Part shown: positions 11,317 to 24,670 of the stretch, piece by piece
Layout: every line of letters begins with the position of its first letter
Numbering within the stretch: position 1 is the first letter of the stretch
From: Thinopyrum elongatum
Taxonomy: Eukaryota > Streptophyta > Magnoliopsida > Poales > Poaceae
DNA length: 64,000 bases
Assembly: GCA_011799875.1 (NCBI GenBank)
Contig: CM022298.1
Coordinates: forward strand, 498,379,357-498,443,356
Direction of reading: 5' to 3'
Made by a program: the position numbers and the translations under genes
The notes under the pieces: generated by a model
What the model was told of the DNA's origin: nothing
Seen by the model: the letters and a program-made list of their open reading frames with translations, nothing else
The model's database searches: none

Positions 11317-11448
11317 GTGAGCGCATCAATGGTGTTGATTCTGGCCAAGGCCCGGTCTTGCAACCCCGAGACTGATCCTATAACTCCCTCTCTGTTCTTC
11401 TTTTGGGTTTGTGATTATGGTTTCTTTTCTTTTATTTCTATTTGACAG
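11317..11448 (+). other. Probable 5' UTR intron
   Basis: GTGAGC donor at 11317 after AAAG, a T-rich 3' part, and TTTGACAG acceptor ending at 11448, directly before the exon that carries the ATG at 11456. Length is 132 bp, normal for a grass intron. Confidence 0.5.
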
Positions 11449-11519
11449 TTTCTTGATGGACCCTGGAGCACCGGCCGAAGTGATGTCTATGGATCTAGCC
11501 AAAACCGTCGAGGCTCATG

Positions 11520-14500
11520 TGACGACCCCGGCTTGATCGTGCACTAACCATACACGCAAATGCACACGATCAAGCCTAAGGACTCACTTGAAGATATCAC
11601 AACACAACTCTAAAACATAAATAAAATCATACAAGCTTTCTATTACAAGCCAGGGCCTCGAGGGCTCGAATACATAGCTCGATGGCATACAAGTGTCAGC
11701 GGAAGCATTAGATATCTGGGTACAGATATGTTACAGAAAGAGAGATAAGCCTTCAGAGAGGCGGGGCAAAATAAAATACTACGATCGAAAGGCGTGGGAC
11801 TCCTGCCCTGGACCCTCCGAATCCTACTCCTGGTCGTCGGTCGGCTCCTCGTAGTAGTAGTACTCTCCGGGCTGGTAGTAGTAGTGGTCGTCGGTGGGGA
11901 CAACTGGCTCTGGAGCTCCGTCGTCTGGATGCGACAAAGGAATAAAGGGGGAAAAAGGAAAATCAAGCAAACGTGAGTACTCATCCGAAGTACTCAGCAA
12001 GCAAGGATCTACACTACATATGCAACATTTTCAAAGGGGGCTGTATATGTGGACTGGGCTGCAGAAATGCCAGAATAGAGGGGGGAAAGCCTAGTCCTAT
12101 CAAAGACTAGCATCTTCAGCATCTTCAACAGCCTTGCAGCATAAGAAGAGAGCAGAAAAACATAATGTAAAGTATAGTAGTAATGTCATCAACCTCGGCC
12201 AGAGATTCTTCCTCGACTCCCTGCGAGAAAGCAATCTCAGAGCCATACTATCCAGTTCTCATCTCAAGTCATGTTCTAGTTGTACCGATCGGGATACAAC
12301 TCCGAGTGTCCGTTACCGTAGGACAGGCTACCGATAGAAGTTTCTTCCCTGCAGGGGTGCACCAACTTACGCACCACGCTCGCTTAACTCCGGCCAGACA
12401 CACATTTCTGGGTCATGCCCGGCCTCGGCTAAGCAACACGCCGCAACCCGACCAAATACTTAATGAGAGGTCAGCACGCCGGACTAACCTATGCCCCTAG
12501 GGGTCTTGGACAATCACCCCAGACGCTCCTATGCGTTTGCGAACGCGGCTGAAAGCAGACCTAGCAACCCCTTATACAAGCGCGATTGCGTTCCCAGTCC
12601 AATTCAGCGCGCGCCACTCCTTGCTGATGTCAATTAAGCTCCGGCTGAAGTATACGACGCAGAACGCCCGTACTATGCCCACGTGATGGTTAGTGCTATC
12701 GGGCCAGAGGCCCCTCGGATCAAATATCCAAACCGTTTAGTGGTTTAGGAGCGCACGGAAACGAGCAGAGACTCACGATCGATGTGACCCCGTCGCCCCG
12801 TCTCGAGGACTTGCGGCAAGGGCTAAGAATGCCCGGCCACACCTCGTAGTTATCTCACGGGCACCTCTCAGCTCAACCCGACTCCACATCACTTCGCATT
12901 CATGCTCGCGTGGGTACCCCTAAGGGCCGACCCGTCTTTAGTATCATAGTATCATGGTTTATTATTCAATCGTAGTAACCAAGTCTCCGTGTGTCTGACA
13001 CCAAGGGGAACCCTGAGGAATCACCCTCGATGGAATTCCCGCTCGATGATATCGTCAAGGTGAACGAATGAGGAATCACCCTCGAGGTCCACACTTGAGA
13101 AGTTGCACGATGACGTCGTTATCGGGGGTGGTGTAGGAGGAATCACCCTCGCTTACCACGACCGAATAACTAACCTACAAGGTTATCATCAGAAGTGCTG
13201 ACGAGGTATCACCCTCGGCACTCGATAGTAACCCAGCAGAGTCGAGCAACTTAGGGGAAGTGACGTGCGGTGCCAGGTTCTAATCTTCGATCCCGTTGCT
13301 CGGGTCTTCTGAGAGTCCAGCGGGGCAGTCGGGACAAGTGGGTCTCTGATAAGGCTCTACCCATCCTATACTAAACAGTTTAGGAGAACAGGCAGTTATC
13401 AAAAGTAGGCTACAATAAAGCAGGCTATGCAGCAGATATAGGACAATAGTAGCAGCAGTAATTTCTAATGCAAGCATAAGAGAGAAGAGAGTGGGCGATC
13501 TCGGAATGCTCAAAATGGGGGTGCTTGCCTGTCTGCTTGACGGCAAGGGCAGGGTCGTCGGGGACGTAGTCGTACTACGGAGCGGCGTCTGCCTCAGGAG
13601 CTACGTCAACGTCGGGGTCTGCCGAAAGAGAAGAGGGGGAAGAAACAACTAAATATGTTGCAAACAGATGCAACACAGTGCGTGCGATGCTATGATGCAG
13701 TGCAGGGTTGCCTAAATATGCCTCTAAGTCATTTTAGTTATTTTAGAATTAATCTGGGATTTATTAACCGGTGTGTGTGCACTATTCATCCACCGGAATC
13801 GAGCTCGGAGTTACAAGTTCTCCTACGTAGGAGGTTCCGGCATCGAAACAGACGACACGATCAGACTCGTCTCGTCGTTCTGAGCAACTTTCATGTTTTA
13901 ACTTTTTCGATCTGAGCTACGGTTTAAAAGTTATTAATTTTCGAAGTTTAACTGATTTTCTAGAATTATTTTTATTAACAGAATTGGATTATGATGTCAG
14001 CATGATGTGTTGCTGATATCAGCAGGTCAACAGTGACGCTGACCTGGTCAAACCTGACATGTGGGTCCAGTGGGACCCACATGTCAGCCTCCGTTTAGAC
14101 TAATAGTGGATTAGTTGAAATAGCAGGGTTAATTAGGGAGTGGGCCCCATCTGTCAGTGAGACATTTAGACTAACTAATTGATTTTAATTATTAAAGCAT
14201 TTTATTTAAGCTAATTACTAGCGGGGCCCACATGTCAGTGGCTGGGCCGCGCCCAGTCAGCACGTTGACCACGGTCAGCGTGGTCAACTGGGGCCAGGGG
14301 GCCCACTGGCAGTGACCCAGGGGTGGCCCCGGGTGTGCCACGTCGGCCGGCCGGCGTTTAGACGCCGGCGAGCTTGTTTTCGCGGCGGTGCGGCTCGGGA
14401 CTCGCCGGAATTCCGCTACGGTGAGGCGTTCGGTGTGCGGTTGCTTGCGTTCGAACCAGCGCGTTATGCCGCATCCAACGCAGGTGGTCTCCGGGCCAGA

Positions 14501-15736
14501 GGTGGCTGGAAACGACAACGGCGACCACTACTGCGGCGACCGGAGCTCGGCCGTGACCGGATTCAGGGCTGGGGCTCTCGCAAAAGCCAAAGGAACTTGA
14601 TAGCGAGGATCTACGCGTCACGGGGAAGCTCACGGGCATGCTCGCTCGACCGTTAGGTCGCTGGAGCCACGCCGGCGATGAGCTCGGGCGGCGGCGGTTC
14701 GGCTATGAAGAAGAACGACGGCTACGAGTGCGGGGAAGGAGAGAAAGAGAGGGGCTCGACGCGGCGGCTTACAGTGCGGCTCACGGTGGCCCTTGGGGGT
14801 TTAGTAGCACAGAGGCATCGCCGGAGACGGCGAAGATCGTCAGAGGCAGAGTAGAAGGGGAACGGCTCGATCCACCGCCTTCGCTGCTCCTCAGCTCAAA
14901 TGGAGGACACCAGGCGACGGAGAGGAGCGGGACGGAGCTCGCTGACTCGTCGGCTTGGCGAAGGGTGACCGGTGGCCGCGGCAACGGCGAGGCACGGCGG
15001 CGACCGCGTCGGACGCCGATGGGGAAAGGAGGAGAGAGCGAGGGGAGAAGGGAGAAGTGGTCGAGGAGGACCAGGGGGAATGGCTCGGCTCCTCCTTATC
15101 CCCTCCGCGCTCCTGTTTCGTCGGTGGACACCGCGGTGTCGCGCGCTCACCGGCGCGCGCGTGCTCGGCCAAGGCGCCGGCGACACGTAGGAGAGAGGTA
15201 AGGGGAGATGGGCCTGCTGGGCTGGGCCAGTGCACTGTGCACTTGGTCTAGTCCAGTTTAAGGTTTGTTTTTCTTTTTCTTATTTCCTGTTTTGCCTTTT
15301 CTTTTATTCTTTTCTGTTTTGAATTAGTTAGACCACTTGTGCGCTTTTGTAAAATATGGGACTTGTCTCAAATATTGCATTGCATTATTAGCTCTCACCA
15401 AAAAGTGGTTTGAGCAAAGTTGGGCTTCATTTGAATTTAATATGATTTTAAATGGATTTATTAATTCTGTTTTGGTGCTGTTTCAATTTGTTTGAGTCAC
15501 TTAATTAATCCAAGGATTACTGGTGGTATTTTTATGTATGCTCCTGGAATATTTGCTATTTAGTGAACTTTTTTGCAACAGTGTTTAAGCAAATTTATTT
15601 TGCACTTTTGAATTTGAGTTGATTTTCAGATTGGAGTTGATTTGCTTTGGATAACCACTATGTTTAGGCACTGCAAATGATATGACTTGACATTATTAGC
15701 AGTTGATCATAGTGGCTATTACACAAGGGTGTTACA
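11520..15736 (-). repeat. Element A 3' LTR (about 4.2 kb)
   Basis: In element sense it starts TGTAACACCC (15736) and ends GGTCGTCA (11520). A polypurine-like AGAGGAGGAGAACT immediately precedes it (15737-15750 on the plus strand as its complement). It holds GC-rich sequence at 14230-15230 in which every frame is open by composition, and a block (13010-13250) where GAGGNATCACCCTCG recurs four to five times. No gene is supported inside it. Confidence 0.8.
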
Positions 15737-15774
15737 AGTTCTCCTCCTCTAAAAGAAATTCTCGTCCCGAGAAT

Positions 15775-18700
15775 TTAGGAGGTAGAAGGAAAGAGGTCGG
15801 GATATTCTTCCCGAAGATATTCCTCGCGTTCCCAAGTGGCTTCATCTTCAGTGTGATTCGACCACTGCACTTTCAGGAACTTGGTCGTCTTCTGACGAGT
15901 TCGACGTTCAGCTTCATCAAGGATGCGGATCGGATGCTCCTTATAAGACAAGTCGTCTTGCAACTGAAGCATCTCGTGATCCACTGCACGGTGCGGAGAT
16001 TCCTTGAAGCATTTACGAAGTTGCGACACGTGGAAGACATCATGAATTTGAGAGAATTGCGGCGGCAACTCCAATTTATAAGCCACCTGTCCACGTCTAG
16101 CCACAATGCGGAAAGGACCGATATAGCGAGGAGCTAACTTGCCCTTGATTCCGAAACGACGGGTGCCTTTCTTCGGAGTGACACGGAGATAAACTTGATC
16201 ACCTGGTTGATAAGTCAGACCCCATCGCTTGCGATCATAATTGCTCTTCTGGCGGTCTTGAGCTGCTTTTAGATTCTCCCGGACAATTCTGACTTGTTCT
16301 TCAGCGTGTTGAATAATGTCCGGTCCAACGAGAGGTCGTTCCCTAGTTTCTGACCAGTTCAGAGGGGTTCGACACTTACGTCCATAAAGCACTTCGAAGG
16401 GGGCCATTTTCAAGCTGGCTTGATAACTGTTGTTATAAGAGAACTCGGCATACGGGAGAGATTCCTCCCATTTCTTACCGAAGGATATAACACAAGCGCG
16501 AAGCATGTCTTCAAGCACTTGATTAACTCGCTCGACTTGGCCTTGGGACTGAGGATGATAAGCTGAACTCCATGTAATGTGAGTGCCCATAGCTTCTTGG
16601 AAACTTTCCCAGAACTTGGACGTGAAAAGACCGCCACGGTCCAAACTGAACTCCTTCGGAATACCGTGGAGTGAAACGATTCTGGAGATATACAGCTCTG
16701 CTAGCTGGCTAGCAGTGATAGTCTCCTTAACAGGTAGGAAATGAGCAACCTTGGAAAGTTGGTCGACGACGACAAGAATAGCGTCGTGACCTTTCTGAGA
16801 CTTGGGAAGACCAGTAATGAAATCCATCTGCACTTTATCCCACTTCCATAGAGGAATAGGGAGTGGTTGAAGAATTCCAGCAGGCTTCTGATGTTCTGCT
16901 TTCACGTGATGACATACGTCACATTCAGCAACGTATCGAGCAATGTCCTGCTTCATTCTGGACCACCAGTACCTCTGTCGAAGATCGCGATACATCTTAG
17001 TGCTACCCGGATGGATAGACAGTGGTGTATCATGAGCCTCCTTCATGACTTTGTCAGTCATCAGCTCGAAGCGAGGTACTACGATGCGGTCTATGAAATG
17101 TAATGTTCCATCTTCAGCAACTGAGAAATCCCAGTACTTCTCAAGGTGAAGCTCTTTCTTCATCAAGTCAATTTCAGCATCTTTGGCTTGCGCTTCCTTA
17201 ACAGCCTTTTGAAGGTCTGGCTCTACCACAAGGTTATTAAGAGAACCTTGGGGAACAATTCACAGATTCAGCTGAGTCAGTTCTGCATAAAGACGAGGTT
17301 GAGCTCGCCTAACCATGAGGTTGTTACAATATGACTTGTGGCTTAAGGCATCAGCCATCACATTAGCCTTGCCCAGGGTATATGAAATACCGCAGTCATA
17401 GTCCGTAATTGTTTCTAACCATCGTTGCTGATGGAGATTAAGATCCGGTTGAGTGAACAAGTACTTCAGACTCTGATGATCGGTATAAATCTCACACCGA
17501 TTACCAAGAAGATAATGGCGCCATAACTTTAATGCATAGATCACTGCAGCAAGTTCAAGATCATGCACTGGATAATTTTCTTCATGCGGACGCAATTGAC
17601 GTGAAGCATACGCAATCACTCTTTGTTCTTGCATTAGGACACAGCCTAATCCCTGACGAGAGGCGTCGCAGTATATGACAAAATCCTTGTGAGAATCAGG
17701 AGGAGCAAGCACTGGAGAAGAAGTAAGCTTGTCCTTGAGGGTCTGGAAACTTTCCTGACATTTGTCTGTCCACTCAAACTTAACGCCTTTGTGGAGCAGA
17801 TTAGTCAGGGGCTTGGAGATCTTGGAGAAGTTCTCGATGAATCGGCAGCAATAACTGGCTAGACCGAGGAAGCTTCGGAGTTGCTTGGCATTCTTCAGAG
17901 GAGTCCAGTCAAGGATAGCCTGAACACGCTCCGAGTTAACGGCAATACCGTCCTTGGAAATCACATGTCCAAGGTAGGTCACTTCAGAAAGCCAGAATTC
18001 ACATTTGGAGTACTTGGCATATAACTTGTGTTCTCGAAGTCTCTCCAGAACAAGGCGAAGATGCTCGGCATGTTCTTCCTTATTCTTCGAATATACTAGG
18101 ATATCATCCAGATATACCACGACGAACTTGTCGAGGTAGTCCATGAATATGTAATTCATTAGGCGGGAGAACTTAGCTGGAGCATTCGTTTGGCCGAACG
18201 ACATGACGGTGTATTCGTAGGAGCCATATTGAGTGACAAATGTAGTCTTTGGAATATCCTCTTCGCGGACACGGATCTGGTGATAACCCAACCTCAAGTC
18301 GAGTTTTGAGAACACCGAAGATCTAGCAAGTTGATCATATAAGTCATTGATCCGGGGAAGCGGATATTTATTCTGAATGGTTGCCTGGTTGATAGGACGG
18401 TAATCTTGGACCAACCTATTCGTACCATCTTTCTTCTTGACAAAGAGAGACGGTGCTCCCCAGGCAGAGGAACTAGGGCGAATGAAACCCTTCCTTAAGG
18501 ATTTATCAATTTCTTCCTTAAGATTGATAAGATGGTGCGGAGGCATCTTGTAGGGACGCTTCGCAATGGGAGTGGTGCCAGGCTTCAAGTCAATGACGAA
18601 CTCGACAGCTCTAGCAGGGGGTATTCCTGGAAGTTCTTCTGGAAATACATCCGGAAAGTCACAGACAACTGGGATGTTCTTGATTCCCTCAAGTGGAGAA

Positions 18701-19548
18701 GCGTTCAACGTGTTCAAGGCATAGATCTAAGCCTCGGCGTTCTGAGTGATATGAGCTTGATAATTCACTAACTCATTCGATGGGTGCAGGAGGTGTACAA
18801 CTTTAGTGGCACAATTGATTGAGGCATAGTGAGCCTTCAACCAATCCATTCCCAGTATAAGATCAACCCTAGAATTTCTCAGGATAATGGGGAAGGCCTG
18901 AAAGTTCCTCTCCTCAATCACCACAGTGACTTCGGGGCAAAACATGGAGGCTTGGCACTGACCCGCGGGGGTGTTTACTGCTAGCGGTTGTTGCAAGTTT
19001 TCATACTTAATGCCATGTAAGAATGCAAAATGCTCTGACATGAATGAATGTGATGCTCCTGAATCAAATAAAACAGATGCAGGTACTGAATTAACAAGGA
19101 GTGTACCCATCACGGTTTCAGGTTGGTCTTGAGCTTCAGCCATGTTGACGTGGTAGTTCTGCCCACGACCATAAGAAGGTATGGCATTGCTGTAGCGAGG
19201 CTGAGAATTCCCACGGCCATTACCACGGCCAGCAGAAGGAAGAGCCAACTGATTCTAATTCTGAGAGTAATCTCCGGCACGGTGACCTAGCTGGCCACAC
19301 TTGAAGCAGAGTCCATTGTCAGGACGTGGTGCAGGAGCTCGAGGTGCTGGAGCTTGCAGAGGCTGCCTCGGTGGTGGAGGAGGCAGACGTGGTGCAGCAT
19401 AGGAAGGCCTGTTCATAGGGGCTGCTGGACGGTACATGCTCCGCGGTATCCAGATGCGGCGCTTCTGGGAAGATGAGCCCGAAGATGAGCCCGCCTCACG
19501 AGTGCGTCTGGTCGCTTCTTTATGTTTCTTCAGTCTAGTCTCGACCAT
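15775..19548 (-). pseudogene. Element A gag-pol polyprotein with three in-frame stops
   Basis: A single minus frame runs from 19548 to 15775, interrupted by TAG 19255-19257, TAG 18727-18729 and TGA 17260-17262, with no frameshift. Order: gag end with a zinc knuckle CFKCGQLGH whose last cysteine is Tyr (19255-19330); aspartic protease with FDSGASHSF (about 19060); reverse transcriptase with [10 protein letters not shown] (about 18110); RNase H; integrase with zinc-binding H-H-C-C (CDVCHH near 16920), acidic residues in QMDFI and SLDRGG and the Glu of QVERVN; chromodomain at the C-terminus (RTRQKTTKFLKVQW...). Stops and the lost Cys make it inactive. The protein normally makes cDNA and integrates it in the nucleus. 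Confidence 0.9.
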
Positions 19549-20205
19549 ATGAGTTCTACTAAACTATCCAGCTGATGTGTCCTTGTCGCCATGTGTCATG
19601 AACTAGTGTTTTCCTGTAGCATTGTTGTCAGGCATGTTCTCGAGGGTGTACTTCACCACAACAATTTCCTAGCTGTGCCTTCGATTACGAAGGGTGTGGT
19701 TCTTGTAAAGCTTCCTGACAAATCTGATGCGGATTGTCTTCATCGTCATGTTTATGAGTGGAAAGACCACTCTGTTAGGTTCTCCAAGGTTGACGAGATG
19801 GCAAGCTGGTAGACATCTCTCATGAAGTCCATGGCCTAGTCAGTTATGTGGGGTACATCCCGTAGGTCGGTGGCAAGAAATAGTCTGCAGAGTTTAATTA
19901 GTGCAACTTTGCTTGTCTGTAGTAAGTACTATTGTTCAGTACTTGATTTGTCTGTGTGAACCCTGTATTGTTTAGTACTGCCGCTTTTGTTGTGTGGTGA
20001 GTCCTGAGAACAGTATATGTTAATGTCTGTCCACTCAATTCAGTCTGTATATTTTGAAGTATCCAGATCATCTTTTTTGTGAGGACGGTTTATCAATTAT
20101 GGTTACACTCCAATATCTGTATGCATTGCAGGGTTTATCGCACCCACTAGGATTTCCAGTCCCATGGATGTTCTGTCCATACAAGTTGTCACGACCTTTG
20201 GATTG

Positions 20206-20210
20206 TCCTG
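20206..20210. repeat. Target duplication TCCTG of element B (left)
   Basis: TCCTG immediately before the LTR, matched by TCCTG at 42829-42833 immediately after the other LTR. Confidence 0.92.
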
Positions 20211-21774
20211 TGCTACTTCTTGAGCTTGCGTTGGTTTTTCCCTTGAAGAGGAAAGGGTGATGCAGCAAAGTAGAGATAAGTATTTCCCTCAGTTAGAGAA
20301 CCAAGGTATCAATCCAGTAGGAGACAACGCACAAATCACCTAGCACCTGCACAAACAATCAAACAACTTGCACCCAACGCGATAAAGGGGTTGTCAATCC
20401 CTTCACGGTTACTTGCAAAAGTGAGATCTGATAGAGATAGGTAAAACTAAACAAAAGATAAAGTAAATATTTTTGGGTTTTTTGGTTTATAGATCTGAAA
20501 ATAAAAGATTGCAAAATAGTAGATCGGAAAGTAATATGATGGAAAATAGACCCGGGGGCCATAGGTTTCACTAGAGGCTTCTCTCAAGATAGCAAATAAT
20601 ACGGTGGGTGAACAAATTACTGTCGAGCAATTGATAGAAAAGCGCAAAGTTATGACGATATCCAAGGCAATGATTATGAAATATAGGCATCATGTCCGTG
20701 TCAAGTAGACCGAAACGATTCTGCATCTACCACTATTACTCCACACATCGACCGACTCCTGCCTGCATCTAGAGTATTAAGTTCATGAAGAACAGAGTAA
20801 CACAATAAGTAAGATGACATGATGTAGAGGAATAAACTCAAGCAATATGATGTAAACCCCATCTTTTTATCCTCGATGGCAACAATACAATACATGCCTT
20901 GCTGCCCCTACTGTCACTGGGAAAGGACACCGCAAGATTGAACCCAAAGCTAAGCACTTCTCCCATTGCAAGAAAAACCAATCTAGTTGGCCAAACCAAA
21001 CCGATAATTCGAAGAGAATTACAAAGATATCAAATCATGCATATAAGAATTCAGAGAAGATTCAAATAATATTCATAGATAAGCTGATCATAAATCCACA
21101 ATTCATCGGATCTCAACAAACACACCGCAAAAGAATATTACATCGGATATATCTCCAAGAACAACGAGGAGAACATGGTATTGAGAATCAAAGAGAGAGA
21201 AGAAGCCATCTAGCTACTAGCTATGGACCCGTAGGTCTGAGGTAAACTACTCACGCTTCATCGGAAGGGCAATAGAGTTGATGTAGAAGCCCTCCATGAT
21301 CAAATCCCCCTCCGGTAGGGTGCCAGAAAAGGTCCCTAGATGGGATCTCACGGGTACAAAAGGTTATGGCAGTGGAAAAGTCTTTTCGTGGATGCTTCTG
21401 AGGGTTTGGGAATATATGTGAATATATAGGACAAAGAAGTAGGTCGGTGGAGTCATGTGGGGCCCACAAGGCAGGGGGCGCACCCTCCCCCCTTGTCGCC
21501 GCCTCGTGGCTCTTCTGACTTGAACTCCAAGTCTCCGGGGTGTCTTCTGGTTCAAAAAAAATCATCGCGAAAGTTTTATTCCGTTTGGTATTCCTTTTCT
21601 GCGAAACTCAAAAACAAGGAAAAAACAGAAACTGACACTGGCACTGGGCTCTAGGTTAATAGGTTAGTCCCAAAAATAATATAAAATAGCATAATAATGC
21701 ATATAAAACATCCAAAACAGATAATATAATAGCATGGAACTATAAAAAATTATAGATACGTTGGAGACGTATCA
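20211..21774 (-). repeat. Element B 3' LTR (1564 bp)
   Basis: In element sense starts TGATACGTCTCCAACGTATC at 21774 and ends GAAGTAGCA at 20211. A TATATATT-type TATA box lies near 21415-21432 in element sense. Open frames within are compositional. Confidence 0.9.
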
Positions 21775-21790
21775 AGCATCCCCAAGCTTA

Positions 21791-24670
21791 ATTCCTGCTC
21801 GTCCTCGAGTAGGTAAATGAAAAAAACAGAATTTTTGATGTGGAATGCTACCTAACATATTTATCCATGTAATTTTATTTATTGTGGCATGAATGTTCAA
21901 ATCCATAAGATTCAAAACAAAAGTTTAATATTGACATAAAAACAATAATACTTCAAGCATACCAACAAGGCAATTATGTCTTCTCAAAATAACATGGCCA
22001 AAGAAAGCTTATCCCTACAAAATCATATAGTCTGGCTATGCTCCATCTTCATCACACAAAATATTCAAATCATGCACAACCCCGATGACAAGCCAGGCAA
22101 TTGTTTCATACTTTTAGTGTTCTCAAACCTTTTCAACTTTCACGCAATACATGAGCGTGAGCCATGGACATAGCACTATAGGTGGAATAGAATATGGTGG
22201 TTGTGGAGAAGACAAAAAAGAAGGAGATAGTCTCACATCAACTAGGCATATTAACGGGCTATGGAGATGCCCATCAATAGATATCAATGTGAGTGAGTAG
22301 GGATTGCCATGCAACGGATGCACTAGAGCTATAAGTGTATGAAAGCTCAAAAGAAAACTAAGTGGGTGTGCATCCAACTTGCTTGCTCATGAAGACCTAG
22401 GGCAATTTGAGGAAGCCCATCGTTGGAATATACAAGCCAAGTTCTATAATGAAAATTTCCCACTAGCATATGAAAGTGACAAAATAGGAGACTCTCTATC
22501 ATGAAGATCATGGTTCTACTTTGAAGCACAAGTGTGGAAAAAGGATAGTAGCATTGCCCCTTCTCTCTTTTTCTCTCATTTTTTTCTTTTCTCTTTTTTT
22601 TGCTTGGCCTTTTGGCCTCTTTTTTTATCATTATTTCCTCACATGGGACAATGCTCTAATAATGAAGATCATCACACTTTTATTTACTTACAACTCAAGA
22701 ATTACAACTCGATACTTAGAACAAAATATGACTCTATATGAATGCCTCCGATGGTGTACCGGGATGTGCAATGAATCAAGAGTGACATGTATGAAAGAAT
22801 TATGAAAGGTGGCTTTGCCACAAATATGATGTCAACTACATGATCATGCAAAGCAATATGACAATGATGAAGCATGTCATAATAAAACGGAACGGTGGAA
22901 AGTTGCATGGCAATATATCCCGGAATGGCTATGGAAATGCCATAATAGGTAGGTATGGTGGCTGTTTTGAGGAAGGTATATAGTGGGTGTATGGTACCAG
23001 CGAAAGTTGCGCAGCACTAGAGAGGCTAGCAATGGTGGAAGGGTGAGAGTGCGTATAATCCATGGACTCAACATTAGTCATAAAGAACTCACATACTTAT
23101 TGCAAAAATCTATTAGTCATCGAAGTACTATGCGCATGCTCCTAGGGGGATAGATTGGTAGGAAAAGACCATCGCTCGTCCCCGACCGCCACTCATAAGG
23201 AAGACAATCAAAAAATATCTCATGCTCCAACTTCGTTACATAACGGTTCACCATACGTGCATGCTATGGGACTCACAAACCTTAACACAAGTATTTCTAC
23301 AATTCACAATTACTCACTAGCATGACTCTAATATCACCATCTTTATATATCAAATCAATCATAAGGAATCAAACTTCTCATAGTATTCAATGCACTTTAT
23401 ATCAAAGTTTTTATTATATCCCTCTTGGATGTCTATCATATTAGGACTAAATTCATAACCAAAGCAAATTACCATGTTGTTTAGAGACTCTCAAAATAAT
23501 ATAAGTTAAGCATGAGAGTTCAATAATTTCTATAAAATAAAGCCACCGCCGTGCTCTATAAAGATATAAGTGAAGCACTAGAGCAAAATTGACTAGCTCA
23601 AAAGATATAAGTGAAGCACATATATAGAGTATTCTAATAAATCATGATTCATGCGTGTCCCTCTCAAAAGGTGTGTACAGCAAGGATGATTGTGGAAAAC
23701 TAAAAAGCAAAGACTCAAATCATACAAGACGCTCCAAGCAAAACACATATCATGTGGTGAATAAAAATATAGCCTCAAGTAAAGTTACCGATAGACGAAG
23801 ACGAAAGAGGGGATGCCTTCAAGTAAAGTTACCGATAGACGAAGACGAAAGAGGGGATGCCTTCAAGTAAAGTTACCGATAGACGAAGACGAAAGAGGGG
23901 ATGCCTTCCGGGGCATCCCCAAGCTTAGGCTCTTGGTTGTCCTTGAATATTACCTTGGGGTGCCTTGGGCATCCCCAAGCTTAGGCTCTTGCCACTCCTT
24001 ATTCCATAGTCCATCAAATCCTTACCCAAAACTTGAAAACTTCACAACACAAAACTCAACAGAAAATCTCATAAGCTCCGTTAGTATAAGAAAATAAATC
24101 ACCACTTTTGGTACTGTTGTTAACTCATTCTTTATTTATATTGGTGTAATATCTACTGTATTTCAACTTCTCCATGGTTCATACCCCCCGATACTACCCA
24201 TAGATTCATCAAAATAAGCAAACAACACAAAGAAAACAGAATCTGTCAAAAACAGAACAGTCTGTGAAGATCCAAATTGTTATAATACTTCTGTAACTCC
24301 AAAAATTCTGAAACATTATGGAAACATAGGAAATTTGTATATAAATCACGTATAAAAACTTCAGGGTTTTTCAATGCTCCAGTGAATTATTCAAATTCTG
24401 TGACTGGACGCAAAAGTTTCTGTTTTTCAGCAAGATCAAATCAACTATCACCGTAAGCCATCCCAAAGGTTTTACTTGGCACAAACACTAACTAAAACAC
24501 AAAAACACATCTAACCAGAGGCTAGATGAATTATTCAAAGCAAAACAGGAACAAAATCAAAAACAAAAATAAAATTGGGTTGCCGACCAACAAGCACTAT
24601 TGTTTAACGCCCTTAGCTAGGCATAAAAACACGAATAGATCTAGGTATTGTCATCTTTGGTATGCAATTC
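21791..24670. other. Element B non-coding interior
   Basis: AT-rich sequence between polypurine tract and protease remnant, where pol would sit in a complete element. No RT or integrase motif in either strand. It includes the 44-bp tandem array and GGGGATGCC/GGCATCCCC hairpin motifs near 23895-23985. Confidence 0.7.
23777..23908. repeat. Three tandem copies of a 44-bp unit in element B
   Basis: AAGTAAAGTTACCGATAGAC... recurs at 23777, 23821 and 23865 with almost no differences, ending in GGGGATGCCTTC. The near-identity suggests recent replication slippage. Confidence 0.9.

Larger units (their letters stand above)
11520..19595 (-). mobile_element. Element A: Tekay/Del-like chromovirus (Ty3/gypsy), 5' LTR missing
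   Basis: Read on the minus strand: truncated gag, protease, RT, RNase H, integrase with chromodomain, polypurine tract, 3' LTR. The LTR spans 11520-15736. The 5' LTR and most of gag are absent; gag sequence ends near 19570 and meets host sequence by 19600. The insertion splits a small host ORF. Gene order (integrase last, C-terminal chromodomain) and the very long LTR are typical of the Tekay clade. No sign of a solo-LTR exchange was seen; loss of the 5' end by truncation or deletion is inferred. Confidence 0.85.
11456..19812 (+). pseudogene. Small host ORF split by element A (pieces 11456-11519 and 19601-19812)
   Basis: The left piece begins at ATG 11456 (MDPGAPAEVMSMDLAKTVEA) and is interrupted by the LTR at 11520. 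The right piece resumes after a second TCATG at 19596-19600, in a frame containing FLAVPSITKGVVLVKLPDK and HRHVYEWKDHSVRFSKVDE, and stops at TAG 19810-19812. TCATG on both sides (11515-11519, 19596-19600) fits a 5-bp target duplication, and the reading phases agree across it. A neighbouring frame continues past the TAG with DISHEVHGLVSYVGYIP, so a small frameshift near 19806 may add a further break. Family not recognised. Whether it belongs to the same transcript as the B3 exons from 20132 is unknown. Confidence 0.4.

Noticed and set aside
14230..15250. Many long open frames on both strands, up to 187 codons
   Set aside because: They lie inside the element A LTR in very GC-rich sequence where stops are rare; both strands are open and none shows a domain.
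21251..21654. ORFs repeated at 42290-42721
   Set aside because: Element B LTR sequence present in both LTRs; no protein features.
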